From NCBI GenBank assembly GCA_023053545.1, contig JAKZAN010000005.1:9734001-9798000 (forward strand): DNA of 64,000 bases. The letters are read 5' to 3'. The DNA comes from Lepidurus packardi (taxonomy: Eukaryota; Arthropoda; Branchiopoda; Notostraca; Triopsidae). Below the pieces are notes generated by a model. It made no database searches. It had not been told where the DNA came from and worked only from the letters and a program-made list of their open reading frames with translations. Both the position numbers and the translations under genes were made by a program. Below are positions 15,401 to 26,984 of the stretch, piece by piece. Every line of letters starts with the position of its first letter. Position 1 is the first letter of the stretch.

Positions 15401-15855
15401 ACGGCAGTTAGGTTCAAGACAGAGGCGACTGCGGAGAGCAGTTCGGTGAATTTGGCCATTTTGCAGACCGTGCCTTCCTCGTCGAAGCCGATGACGAAGT
15501 ATTGCATGGTTTCCAGGGGCGCGCATACCAGCAACAAGAGTAGATCGGCCACGGCGAGTGACACGAGAAACAAGTTGGTGGCGTTCCTAGATTTCCGGTC
15601 ACCGATCATCCCCACCATGACTGTCACATTACCCACGACTCCGATCAGGAAAGTGATGGCGTGAGTAACGGCCATGGACATGAAGTTGGGGTGAATCACC
15701 CAGGGTCGGAGCATTTCTTCCGGGTTCTCCATACAGTGCACATCACTCAGGTCCATTCCAATACTCTCATTACTGAAGTTGCAGAAATCCCTCGCGAACA
15801 GCTGTCGCTCCATGTGGGTTCCGTTCAGCCAACTTTCCTCGGGTTCCTGAGTCAT
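9468..15855 (-). CDS. Class A (rhodopsin-like) G-protein-coupled receptor, probably for a neuropeptide
   Basis: Seven-transmembrane receptor. Exons, in transcript order: 15855-15389, 13186-13063, 12632-12419 (or one base further, to 12418), 10879-10747, 10626-10546, 10467-10396 and 9896-9468, about 506 residues. Visible features: N-glycosylation sites (NGT, NES) in the N-terminus; TM1 at about 61-85 with GN; TM2 with LAVADL; Cys131 at the top of TM3 and Cys218 in loop 2 as the expected disulfide; ERF in place of DRY; TM6 with CWGP (about 379-382); TM7 with NPIVY (about 419-423). Loop 3 is long and encoded by three small exons; the last ends in RQARKQ just before TM6 (VIKMLILVV), a usual peptide-receptor arrangement. 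The tail has cysteine clusters (possible palmitoylation) and ends SCITVM. The acceptor of the 10626 exon is uncertain. The family looks like CCK/QRFP-type or arthropod orphan peptide receptors; the ligand cannot be told. Confidence 0.88.
13187..15388 (-). other. First GPCR intron (about 2.2 kb)
   Basis: Intron between the TM1-TM3 exon and the TM4 exon. The donor is GAGAG|GTATGT and the acceptor ACGACAG|G; the phase-2 junction joins Glu-Arg to Phe (the ERF motif). It contains the degenerate AT-rich repeat listed separately. No other gene is seen inside it. Confidence 0.7.
13680..14130. repeat. Degenerate AT-rich tandem array, unit about 100 bp, in the GPCR intron
   Basis: A block of the form 'AAGAAAT(A/G)TAG...AAGAAATATTT...TAAGCAT...TTAG' recurs at about 13690, 13795, 13965 and 14065, with a weaker copy between. 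The first two copies align best: both carry GAAAT.TAG, then AAGAAATATTT, then ATAAGCATTTTATTAGC or TTAAGCATATTAGCAGC, in that order, about 105 bp apart. The units have diverged strongly. There is no coding potential. Confidence 0.55.
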
Positions 15856-15961
15856 AGTTGCAATAATATGCAGTAATCGGGCCTTTATAATTGCAACACG
15901 ACCCAGTTCCCTGAAGCCATGCCTTCTTCAATCGTAGTCCAAGCTTGCCGTTGTAATCCTC

Positions 15962-16912
15962 GCAGAAATAAAACTATTTCTGCCAACAATATCGTATTCT
16001 TCCACAATACCACAGTAGAAGATGAGTCAGTTTAAACTCTTTTTCCACCCTTCAAAGCTGTGTGGTTCAAATTTAAAATTGGTTTCACTCGCAAAATACG
16101 CAGAAATGAAACAATTTCTGGCAACATTGCTTGCTAAGCATTGTAAGCCCGCAGCTTGCCTTTACAGTCTCAAATGTAATATTTGCAGGGCTCTCGAACT
16201 TGCAACCTTTTGTCACGTCAAAAATTCGGCCTAGAATAACTTATTTCTGCAGCATTACTCGCGATTACTAGTAAATATATTAACATATTATGAGGCAAAT
16301 TTACAGATTCAGTTTCTGCGACCAGTAAATTGTTATCATTCACTAGAAAAAATCCGACTGAAGTAATTCAATTTCCGCTGAAATGTTCTTATTTCTGTGA
16401 GCTCACTCGATGACTGCCACCAAGTAAACTGTCTTGTTGTTGCCCGCGTTCAGTCTGTAAATGCAATTTTGTTTCACTCCAAAAGTGTACCAGTAAGAAT
16501 TTTCATTTCTGCCATTTCGGGAAGGTAGTTCCCCGTATGTAATGCCCGTTTAATGTTGAGTGCGTGCGTCCAGTCGGACACTCGAGGGAAGACTAACCTG
16601 TCATACGTCAGGTTTTCGGATGGTTGTGGGGGGTAACTCCTCTGACAAGCACGGTATCTGAATAGCTTTCTAAAATAGCTGGTCCCGGAAGCCTTATTTC
16701 TGCGCTTGCGTAACCTGTTGTACCTTGCGTTTTCTTTTGTTCTCTTGACTCCTTCGTAAGCTTCCCCCATCTTCTGACGCGGAAAATATGCCGCCAGAAT
16801 GGCAAGATGATTAAAAATCGAGAGAAAAACAGTTTCCATGGGGTGAATGGGTGTGGGAGTAAGAACGCCTGCTTTGAAAAGTAAACCGTTTGCAAGAAAT
16901 ACTATTTCTTGC
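15962..16912. repeat. Cluster of short palindromes built on GCAGAAAT / ATTTCTGC
   Basis: Upstream of the GPCR start the motif AGAAAT or its complement ATTTCT occurs about eight times in under 1 kb. The best copies are inverted repeats: 15962-15983 has 9-bp perfect arms (GCAGAAATA / TATTTCTGC) around a 4-base loop, and 16892-16912 has 10-bp perfect arms (GCAAGAAATA / TATTTCTTGC) around one base. A third, imperfect one lies near 16100-16122. Single half-sites occur near 16240, 16390, 16505 and 16695. The function is unknown; it could be a short mobile-element relic or a protein-binding site. Confidence 0.55.
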
Positions 16913-17308
16913 CAAGAATATCAGGAATGTTCCCAAGTAATATCAATTCCTGTCTACTCCTCCGAAAACACAAACTTATTTTTTAACATTCTTCCCTCAA
17001 ATTGAAATCCGCAGTAATACCCACCACCCTCTTCACTTATCACAGATATAAAAAGAATGCTCTATAGTTTTCTCGCCTTGATTGCTACAAAAGAAAACTA
17101 TACTGTTGACGCTTCGGAGCGGAACTAAAACGCCTTGTCTGGTTCGCTGACTGTTCCTTCATATCTTTCTCTGGGTTTGTACAGTACCCAAAAGCCAAGT
17201 GTAAAGCTTGGCACAATACCACCCTGCTACGACTAAAGTGTTGCTACCGAAAACAAGGCTTTTCAACTTATTTATGCTGCTCAAATAGCGCAGAAGCCCC
17301 GCTAAAAC

Positions 17309-17862
17309 TCAACTCATTTCGGCCAGTTTCCCCTTTGCAAATTCCCGGAGTGCTCCATAGAACGTTTCGAAAGAGCTTTGCAAGTGCTTCATTGGTCGGT
17401 TACCCACTGGTTGGCTCCGCCCTTTCTTTAGTATATAGAGAGAAATAAGTAAAAGATACGAAATTGAACCGATTCTGGGAAACGTCCGACTGTAAAAAAA
17501 CAACAACGAGATTACGGAAGATGTTCTTGACATTTTAATTAAAAATGGGGGTGGTAGTTTGGGCATGATGACATAGAGTTATAGGATATGGAAGGTGTAG
17601 GTCGAGAACGTGACAAAGTAGTCATTTCTAAAGTCTTTTTGCGTGCTTCAGACAAGGGCAACTCAGAATAACCCGCAAAATCATCCCTCGATCCTAATGA
17701 ACTGGGCGTGTTTAAGCACCGATTGGTGTAATTAAACCTTCCTGACCTTTGGCTGCTCTCCTTACCATATTCTTGACTTATCAGAGGAAAGAAAACTGTT
17801 AAAAGTATTGCAGACACTGCGAAGTTGATTCTTCTTTTTTTACGTAGAAATTATTGAGCGCC
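17309..17862 (-). other. Weak candidate for a small minus-strand gene or exon pair
   Basis: After a pyrimidine-rich acceptor (ending GGGACTTCAG at about 17863), an open frame of about 107 codons runs to a stop near 17539. It begins with a few residues, then basic KKRR, then a hydrophobic run (INFAVSAILLTVFFPLIS), and then a polar stretch with an N-glycosylation site (NYT). Further down, another good acceptor (TTTTTTTACAG, near 17493) opens a frame to a stop at 17309 that ends FAKGKLAEMS. No ATG-containing first exon was found and no similarity is recognised. The basic-then-hydrophobic layout would suit a type II membrane protein or an unrelated chance frame. Confidence 0.15.
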
Positions 17863-19220
17863 TGAAGTCCCGAAAGAAAAAGAGTTGGTCAGGCCGGGCT
17901 TGGCGTTATTCGTCAGGCTTCCGTACAGCTTAGCTCGGTATAGGCCTTTGGCACGGGTATTTTCAAAACAACTTTTTTTTTCAAAGAAAAAGCATGATTT
18001 ATTCAAAACCATATTAACAGTAAAGTTTGTCATACTAATAGCTAGTGTAGCACTCAGGAACATTTGTTTTAATTGCATAATAAGTTAGTAGGATGCAAAT
18101 TAAGTTTTCAATTACGTAAAATACGTAGACTAAACAAAATTGCATTGGTTGGAAGCTGTGTGCTAAAAAAAGAAAATGTAGGGCCTACATGTTTCCAAAT
18201 ATACCAACGGGTTTCCGGGAAATCGTGTTTCGAAATTTAAAGGACTTAATTTGGGAGATTGTGCTGCTACATCATTGTGTGGTGACACATTGCACCTTTT
18301 AGAAGCAAAATACGCGTAGAAATGTTTGCCTGCAATTAGCTATTTATTTATTTCTGGCTTTCTTAGCAAGAATTTTGCAAAACAATAATACACATCAGTG
18401 CCATCTATGATTGTTTGCATCGATACAGTTAAGGGATACGGGAGCCTCAAGGGAATGTGGGACTCAAGAATGAATCATCGTTTGTTCAATAGCCTTTCTT
18501 TTGGCACGGGATAAAGTACAAAAGTGAGTTTATAACCTCAGGAATTTTAATGCTTGTTTGATTTGGAGTAACAGTATTATCGCTCAGATCGGACTCCATT
18601 CTTTGGGATATTATTTTAAGTGGGCTGAATTTTAGTTTATTTACCAAGCTTCTGCGAAGACATGTTTAGGTGCATAAGGCAGGAAGAAAAATGCGGAAAA
18701 AAGGGAGTCAGGAAAAGGGCCAGATGCAAGTTCTCAGCTAATTGTAGGTCGCTTGTTGTTTTGTGCGTAGAAGCAACAAACCTGGAACGCTGTTGGGTCT
18801 AATCCGCGTTTTAGGACTTGCTAATGTCCGCCCTTTCCTAAATATTTTTTCCCCTTTTTCAGTCTCACCCAACTTTGCATGCCCCTTCGTCTTCTTATCT
18901 CTTTTATACAGATATAAGTATAATAAAACTTTCCCAATGTAACTTCCGCTTCCTCCTCTAAGCTTACATCAAATCTCACAAGTTGCAATAACTTACCACA
19001 AACGACTATAATGTTCAAAAACTTCACAGTTAAGCTTCCGTTTCACATGTTTTACATTTCTCTACCTCTTTTGGGACATTCGTTCTATCTCGTTTATCTG
19101 ATTGATTAATGCAATTTACTATCATAATATTACTTAATGCATACTATTTTTGTGCATCATTGCGATATAAGCGTTTTGTATTAACCGACAAGTGTACACT
19201 TTATCGTAGAGAGGAAAAGT

Positions 19221-19616
19221 AAATTGATAAGGGACTTTTCAAAAATCCTGTAAAGATTGAGCAATACAACGCCAATTCAAATGTCGCCTATTATATCATC
19301 AAACCACAGCAAGGGGAAATCCCATTTGTTCCACACCCCGGAAATCATTGTTCCTCGCAGTAATACGAAGTCTTTGGAGGTTTTGGAAGCGATAAGCGTT
19401 TAATAGAAGTTTTAATAGAAGACACGCAAATTGATAATGGACTTTTCAGAAACCCTGTAAAGATTGAGCAATACAACGCCAATTCAAATGTCGCCTCTTA
19501 TATCTTCAAACCACAGCAAGGGGAAATCCCGTTTGTTCCACACCCCGGAAATCGTTGTTCCTCGCAGTAATAAGAAGTCTTTGGAGGTTTTGGAAGCGAT
19601 AAGCGTTTAATAGAAG
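19221..19616 (+). repeat. Recent direct duplication of 189 bp just upstream of NOX5
   Basis: Positions 19221-19409 and 19428-19616 are two copies of the same 189-bp sequence separated by 18 bp. Reading them side by side I count about 8 substitutions and no indels, roughly 96% identity. Both copies end in AAGCGTTTAATAGAAG; the second stops about 104 bp before the NOX5 start codon. The copies contain no convincing open frame, so this is a duplication of promoter or 5' UTR sequence. Confidence 0.95.
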
Positions 19617-19639
19617 AGGGTGGTCTTGTTGTCGTTGGC

Positions 19640-19719
19640 CGTCAGTCTTGAAACGTAGTGTGTTTTGCCTAAACTGTCGGCTGATTCGCACACAAGGAGG
19701 GGAATACAAAGTGCCAAAA
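19640..19719 (+). promoter_or_regulatory. Candidate NOX5 initiator and 5' leader
   Basis: TCAGTC at 19642-19647 fits the arthropod initiator consensus (TCAGTY). It lies about 78 bp before the NOX5 ATG and just after the second copy of the 189-bp duplication. No TATA box is evident 30 bp upstream. The assignment rests on motif and position only. Confidence 0.35.
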
Positions 19720-22700
19720 ATGTCCAAAGCGGTGCGTTTGGAAGAATCAGCGGGGCCGTCGCACGACGAATCCTTGTTAATGAGCCAAGAGGAAGATTCT
19801 AAGAAAAACGAAACCTCGGGTGTAAAACTAGCTATAGCCAATGCTCGCCATTCGCTTGTGAGGTTAGTGAGTCAAAGTGGTGACCAAGGTGAGGCGCCAA
19901 CACTGTTGATTAACTCTGAAGAAGAAGATGAAGAAGAAGGCGAAGATAGAGAATCGAAAGGGAAGGTCTCCGAAAAGCGGATTCAAAGCGAAATTGTATT
20001 GAGGAGAAGAATAAGTATGTCCCAAATGGAAGAATTAAATTTGCTGGAAACTCAGCGTCGTGAAGCTTTACAGCTTCTGCAGCATATCTTGGAGCAGCAG
20101 ACGAGTCTGAATTCGCAGACTTTTGCCGTGCTTTGTTCCCGTCAGGTACACATGCTCGAAAGGAATGGATAGGAAGAAAACGGGGGTTTTATTTTGTTTT
20201 TATTGAGGGTTTATAGGAGGTTTTGGGTACGTTGTTCCGCTTATTTGACCATCAAGCGGTGAGCAAAATTCGACAAGTGACTCTTGCAGAACTTCTCAAG
20301 AATAAACTCAAGTAAGTAAAACACGACTATACGATTAAATTTTTTTTAAATGTATAGACGAAAAGTCGCTACGTTTGGTTCCAAGTATACTTGGACGTCA
20401 TTTTCAAATAATTAAGAAGTATACGCTATCTGTAAGCTATCTTTATTTTTAGTTTATTTATGTATTTTGTAAAAATGTCTATTTCTGGTTCATGCCTTTC
20501 TGGCTTCACACGAGATACTAGGTAAGGTTGGATACACACTAAGCACGTTCATGAGGTGTCATAGGTGGAAGTAATATTATTGTACCAAATTGGAATTTTT
20601 TTAATCCTTCTTTTCTCCAAAATATTTTCCTCTTCCTAAAATAAAGAAGTTCATCATTAACTTACGCGAGTTTGTTATTTTTAATCAGAACTCATGATGA
20701 CAGGATATGGTAATGTCATACCGTGAATTTGCATCGCTAAAATGACTAATGGCAGAAAATAAAATAAAAACAAGAAGAGGCAGGAAGTACAGGGTGTAGT
20801 ACTAAAGTAAAGGAGAGCTTTTAATATGTTATTTTGGCGAACTCAGTAATTTTGCCGAAAATCGCGAAGCGATCCTTCAAAACCCAAGATTCTACACTCA
20901 TAAACCAAACCTATTCAAGGATTTTAAAATCTTATTTATCTTTTACATGTAAAGATAAAAAATAAAAAATTCGGTTTTGATTTAAAAAAAACTTCAAATT
21001 CGTAGTCTTCATGATTGATTTCTTAAGCTGCTTAACTATTCCTCGTAACAGTAGTCCAAGAAAATTTCAATAAAGTTACAGTTAATTTTTTTTAACTTCT
21101 CAGAGATCCGAAAGGTCAGGATTTCGCCGAGTTGATAGAAACGGTGGCCTACGTCATTGCAGGACAAGATGATCTGACGATGAGTACTTTTCTAAGTGTT
21201 TTTCAAGCCAAAGGAGTAAGTCCTTGACAAACTAAAATAATACTAAAAAATACAATAAATTTTCCGTTCATATTTGTTTCATTTTTTATAGGTCCTTAAC
21301 CGATTATGGCATTTGTTGGAAAAGGATACACAAGGTGACGTCACTGGCATGACTGTACTGGATTTCTTTTCACGAATCACCAATCCCAGGTTGGTGGGTA
21401 TTTGTTTGGACGTACGGAAGATTAATATTTGCCTTTTCTGACGTCTGTATAGACGCGAGTTCGAGTTTACTCCAGAGGATATTGCTAAATTGGAGCAATT
21501 ATTTTTGGCGCGTAAAGGAGCCGACGAGGAGCTCAAGCTCAACGACTTCAAGAAGATCTTTCAGTCTAAAAATGTAGGTTTTTCGTGCGTTTCCTGCTGC
21601 TGCCTTATCAACGGAAACGTGTGGCGGGTGTTCAAGCTATTGAAGATCTAGGGCAGGAAGAGGTTTTCCGGGTAGACGTCAAGCGTGGCCCGTTAATGAA
21701 AGCTTTTGTTATTAATTTAATTTTTTTTATTGAAGAACAAAATGTTGGCTTATTTTTCTTCTTCTATTTTCTCTCAAGGAATTTTTTGCAGAGCGCGTTT
21801 TCAAGATATTTGATACAACCAACTCTGGTGGCGTTTCTTTGAAAGAGTTCTTAGAAGGCGCGAATCAATATTGCGGGAAATCCCTTGACGATAAAATCCG
21901 CTTTCTGTTCAAAATCTACGATTTAGACGGTATGTGTTCCTTTCTTGATCACCTGCGTGGCTATTCAGTTGCGGCTTTCATTCTTGGCTGTTAAGCTGTA
22001 AGGGGGGTCTTAACAATATCCTATCCTTCTCAAATTTGAAAAAGATGAAATCAAGGGGTACTGTATACGTCTTATAATGTTGCTAAACTTGACAAGAGAA
22101 GGATCCATTTATCTTCCTGTTGTTGGAAAAGGAGGAAGTTAAGCTATATGAAAACACCCGGAAAGATTACGAAGAATATTGTGAGCCCTTTTATACCAAC
22201 TTTATGCAATCTCCTTTCCGAAGCGCGATTAGGAAACGCGTGAACATTCAGATTCTTTTTAAACCAGAGTGTCACTGAAAGCAAACTTTCATCATTTCTT
22301 TTAGAATAAATATTGGCTTCATTGTGACTGAAAAATGGATAGGATTGACAAAATATGGGAACGAATACGCCACAGTAATTCAAAGCCGTTGAGGGCACGG
22401 AAGCCTGTTCTTACTAGGCTAACAACAAACCAAGGCTGCCGTTACGTTTTAAGTTTTGTAACGTAGCTAATTTAAGACTATTTCCGAAACCTTGTATGCA
22501 TCATTCCTAAGTACTAATGCGTAGTTTAATTATTTTAATTTAACCTAATGATCTGAAGAGTTTTATAAGCCATTTCCAACTATCAAGACCAATCTTTAAA
22601 TTGCATTAAGTTCTGTTTACATTATAATTCTATCGTTTATTTATATTATTGTTTTCTAATTATCTGCATACAGATGTCGCTAAAAAGTTTAGAATTCTTT

Positions 22701-25700
22701 GCTAGCAATTTGAAGTGTATTGCTTAAAAATTCAATTTTTCCTAATGCCAAGCTTTAAAAACCAAATATTTTTCCTTCCTTTTCCTAGCCAAAGGATTTA
22801 TTTGTTTATACGTTTTGGGTACTTGAATATAATAGGCGATGGGTTGATTCAAGTTAAGGAACTGAATTTGGTAATCCGTGCCTGCATGGTCGAAAATGGG
22901 ATGTCGTTTAGTGAAGAGCAAATTGAGGATTTAACGTTGGCCCTGTATGAAGACGCTGACACGGAAGAGCGCGGAGCAATTACCTACGAAGCTTTAAAAG
23001 CCCAGCTTGCAAAACATGCTGGCCTTTTAGAAAATTTATCCATCAGGTAACACACACAACACAGAGCACTTATTATCCACCTGCGTGGCCCTAATGTAAA
23101 ACTATGTTTTTCTTTCCTCCCCTCCACCTCTCTTCCTTCCACTCTCGCATAATCTTTTCCTTCAAACTTTTATTTTTTTCTCCCCATTTTCTAATAGTGT
23201 TGATCGATGGCTTGCCCCGCCGAAATCCAAAGCTCCATCAAGCCGGAAAATGCCGTTGATTTTCACAGCTTCTTTCTGGAAGAATAATTATGTTCTCATT
23301 CTTTTCGTGACCCTGTTCTGGATCATCAATGCTGCCCTTTTCATTTACCGCGCTCTGCAATTCAAAGACAATAAGATCAGCGTTTATTACGTCTTCGCTC
23401 GTGCCTCGGGTAATATATATGCTTCTAACTCCATCCCTTCGGCTCTCGTAATTTTCTTGCTCCTTATTACCGTTTCAAAAAAGGAGACAAATGGCAGGAA
23501 GGGAGTAAAAGGAATAATCGAGACTGTATTTTTTTTTTTTTTTTAAAAAAAGATTAGATTTTACTAATTGAAAAAGGGATTTGAGATGTCTCCACTTCAT
23601 TTGGACTGCTTCTTTGTGTGTTTCTAGGTTATTGTTTGAACTTCAACTGCGTTTTTATATTGGTCTTGATGTTGAGACACTCGATGACTTTCCTGAGAGT
23701 ACATGGCTGGGCTCGTTTCCTGCCAGTAGACGAGCACGTGTATTTACACATCGTGTGTGGATTCACGATCTTGTTTCACGGTCTACTGCACACGATCACG
23801 CACATAATCAATTTTGGTATAACGTCAGTTGTACATTATAATATCTTTTAACACACATTTTGCTTTCATATGTAAAAATTCTTCAGTTGGATTAACCGAA
23901 AATGTTAACGAAGCCCTTTTCAATGATGCCCACAAGTATTCAGCTTATGAGTGGCTCTTTACAGCTGAGCCTGGGGTTTTGGGATTAATCCCAGGGTGGG
24001 CTAACCCCACTGGCTGGCCATTGTTGGCATGTTTACTGGTTATAGTCATCTGCGCCCTTCCCTGTGTTCGCCGATCAGGTTTTTTCGAGGTGCCTCTTTT
24101 GACATTCAAATCAACCATGAACATTTCAAGTTTGAAAGTTTGGTTGACTTTGATTTTTTAGATTTTCTATTGGACGCATATTCTGTACATTCCATTTTGG
24201 GTGTTGCTTATTTTGCACGGACCTAGTTACTGGAAATGGTTCGTGGGCCCGGCGGCCATCTACCTCATAGAACGCCTACTTCGCTTCACCCGAATGTTGT
24301 CCAAACGGGGCCACACTTACGTAAGCTCTGGCGTGGTCCTCCCATCCAAAGTGACTCATTTGGTCATCCGAAAACCGCCCAATTTTCATTATCATCCTGG
24401 CGACTATGTCTTTGTTAACGTACCGACTATTGCGTCATACGAGTGGCATCCCTTTACCATCAGCAGCGCTCCTGAGCAAGAAGGTGAGTCTGAATTGAAT
24501 CTTACCCTTTACTAAGATATGTTTTATGTGGAGTAGCTTTAAATAGTAGGTTTCACATTTCGTAAATTCGAAGAAATTTCATATCTCTAACATCAATACC
24601 AACCGAGATATTAAAAACTGTTATTGTTCCTGGAAAGCATCGCCCCTTTCCAGTACATGCGTGAGTGTTTTCATAAAATATCGTTTTATCTCAAGGATCA
24701 TGCCTTCTCCAGCCGTGCTCAAAATGTAGTGGCTCGAATGGCACGATTTCCTTTAAAGTCGAGGAGGTAATTTGGAATTTTGGGGTTTAAATGGGCGGAG
24801 CTAGGGATTTACCAAAACAAGTAGTAGTTAATATATCGGTTAATGACTCAAGTCACAAATAGGAAACAATTAGTGCAAATATTAACGATTTTATCTGTTG
24901 AAATTTGCGAAGCAGTAAGGTTCTAAACACTGTTTGTGCGCTCAATGTGGGAGAAATTTTTAAAACAGGAAAATGATATGAGAGAAAAAGAAGGTAATTA
25001 CTTTCCTTGTTAATGACAGGAGTTCTGTGGTTACACATACGAGCAGTGGGGGGTTGGACTCATCGCCTTTACGACTACTTCGAAAAAGCCCATGCCAAAT
25101 TGCAATGCACTTTACAATCTCAATCTGGGGATCCAGAGTGCCAAAAATGTGCTCTTTTAGCCCGACAATCTGAACCTGGACCTTTGGCTCGCATCAGGCA
25201 GTAAGTTACGCTTTGGGGACACATCAGAGCAAAAGAAGGAGTTTCTTAAGACAGTCCTTTTTCTATATCTCAAACTTCCTTTTGTACGAATTAGTTCTGT
25301 ACGACCTAAACGTAAATCCAGTGATACTTCACACATGGTCCATACATGTCGTAAATCCATTCATTGCTCGAAGAACTCCTCGGATGTGACGGATTTTGCG
25401 CCTTTAGCTAATCCAAAAGGACACGGACGAATCTCCTTACCTTCCACAGTACAACAAGAAATAAAACTCAAGAACGATCCTACGTATGGCAAACTTTGCT
25501 TAGATTATTAACCTGGTTATGATTCATGTTTGTTTATTCTTAAAGTTGGCAGGCATTACATCGTCCACAATCCAATCCTGAGCGTCAATCAGTCTTGTTA
25601 GCCTTGAGTAGAGACAACCCCGAGGAATATGCACGAATTATGGATCTTAAGTTGGAAGTTGCTGAGACTAATTCCTTGGAGAAAATCTACGGGCATTCAC

Positions 25701-26984
25701 GCAGTCAGCCTAATATCGTCAGACTACGCGTGCCATCTGGTGGCAGCAAGCGTTATTCTTCCAAAAGTTCTTTAACTCCACGAAGTTCTCTAAACGTGGA
25801 GTTGAAACGCAACATTACGAGCAAATTACATTCCACGAACTGGAATGCGAGTCAGGATATTGCGTCAAACGATACTACTGATTTAGGCCCTGTTAAATTC
25901 AGCTCTCTAGAACAAGCTGAGGCAGGCCAAGTTGGGGTAACTTTGACTCAACCTGACGGTAAACCTGTCGAGGTAATCAATAAAATACAAACATAGCAAA
26001 AGTAAATTTTATTCAACTTTGAATCATTTTATTTATTAGATTTTTATTGATGGACCGTATGGGGCTCCTTCCAGCCATATCTTCAGGGCTCAACACGCTG
26101 TTTTAATTGGCGCTGGTATCGGAGTGACGCCTTTTGCCTCCATTTTGCAATCAATCATGCATCGATACTGGAAGACAAAGCATATCTGTCCCCACTGCGC
26201 TTGCTCTTTTACCTCTGGAATGCCGGAATCGATCATGAATTTGCGCAAAGTATACCCCAAATATACACTTTCCTTTAACGTGTCTAACAACGTTTTGTTT
26301 CAATTGTTTTGAACTTGTTTTGTTTTTTTCTCCAAAGGTAGATTTCTTTTGGATTAATCGCGACCAAAAGAGCTTTGAATGGTTTGTAAATCTGCTGACC
26401 CAATTAGAGATCGAACAAGCCGAATTGGGAGGGGCTTTGGACCGTTTTTTGGAAATGCACATGTATATTACTAGTGCGTTGCAGAAAACGGATATGAAAG
26501 CTGTGGGTTTACAATTGGCCCTGGATCTGCTTCATCAAAAAGTAAGTTTCTTTTTCGTAATTTAAATTTGTTTATCTTAGCTTTTAAACGTAAAAGGTAC
26601 ATCATAAACTAGTCAGGATTTAAATATGATCTAAGTAAAATATAAGTACAATTAATTGAATACGTTTACACAGTAAGTAAAAATAATGTTTAGAAACATA
26701 ATTTATGTAATGATTATTAGTTATATGCTTTTAATACAAAATAAGTTAAGAAATAACTTTAACAACGAACACACATTACAAAATAGGAAAAACGAGATTT
26801 GGTGACGGGTTTAAAGACGAGAACCAATGCTGGGCGGCCAAATTGGAACAAAGTATTCCAACAAATCTTGGATCAAGACAAAGGGGAAGTGACCGTATTT
26901 TACTGCGGACCTTCCCAGTTGGCACAACAGTTACGAGAGAAGTGTCAGGAGTTTGGTTTCCGTTTCCGAGTGGAAGTCTTTTAG
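19720..26984 (+). CDS. Nox5: NOX5-type NADPH oxidase with EF-hands
   Basis: Membrane flavocytochrome that moves electrons from NADPH via FAD and two hemes to oxygen, making superoxide under calcium control. Seventeen exons: 19720-20145, 20217-20311, 21104-21215, 21292-21389, 21453-21573, 21779-21929, 22836-23046, 23198-23409, 23628-23816, 23887-24089, 24162-24483, 25020-25200, 25295-25483, 25546-25972, 26040-26249, 26338-26541 and 26787-26984, about 1182 residues. Order: acidic N-terminus; EF-hands, the clearest being FKIYDLDGDGLIQVKEL (about 329-345) and a weaker FDTTNSGGVSLKEF; transmembrane heme domain with paired histidines (LFHGLLHTITHI; THILYIP...LILHGP); FAD site HPFT; NADPH sites DGPYG, GAGIGVTPF and FYCGP. 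Human NOX5 has about 765 residues; much of the excess is the N-terminus and a polar insert of about 230 residues before DGPYG. The ATG at 19720 is the first in frame. Confidence 0.95.

Larger units (their letters stand above)
15856..19220. other. Intergenic region between the GPCR and NOX5
   Basis: About 3.4 kb lies between the GPCR start (pointing left) and the duplication upstream of NOX5. It should hold the GPCR promoter and 5' UTR; the minus strand has no obvious TATA box close to 15855. Apart from the palindrome cluster and one weak minus-strand candidate (17309-17862), I see nothing that looks like a gene. Confidence 0.5.
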
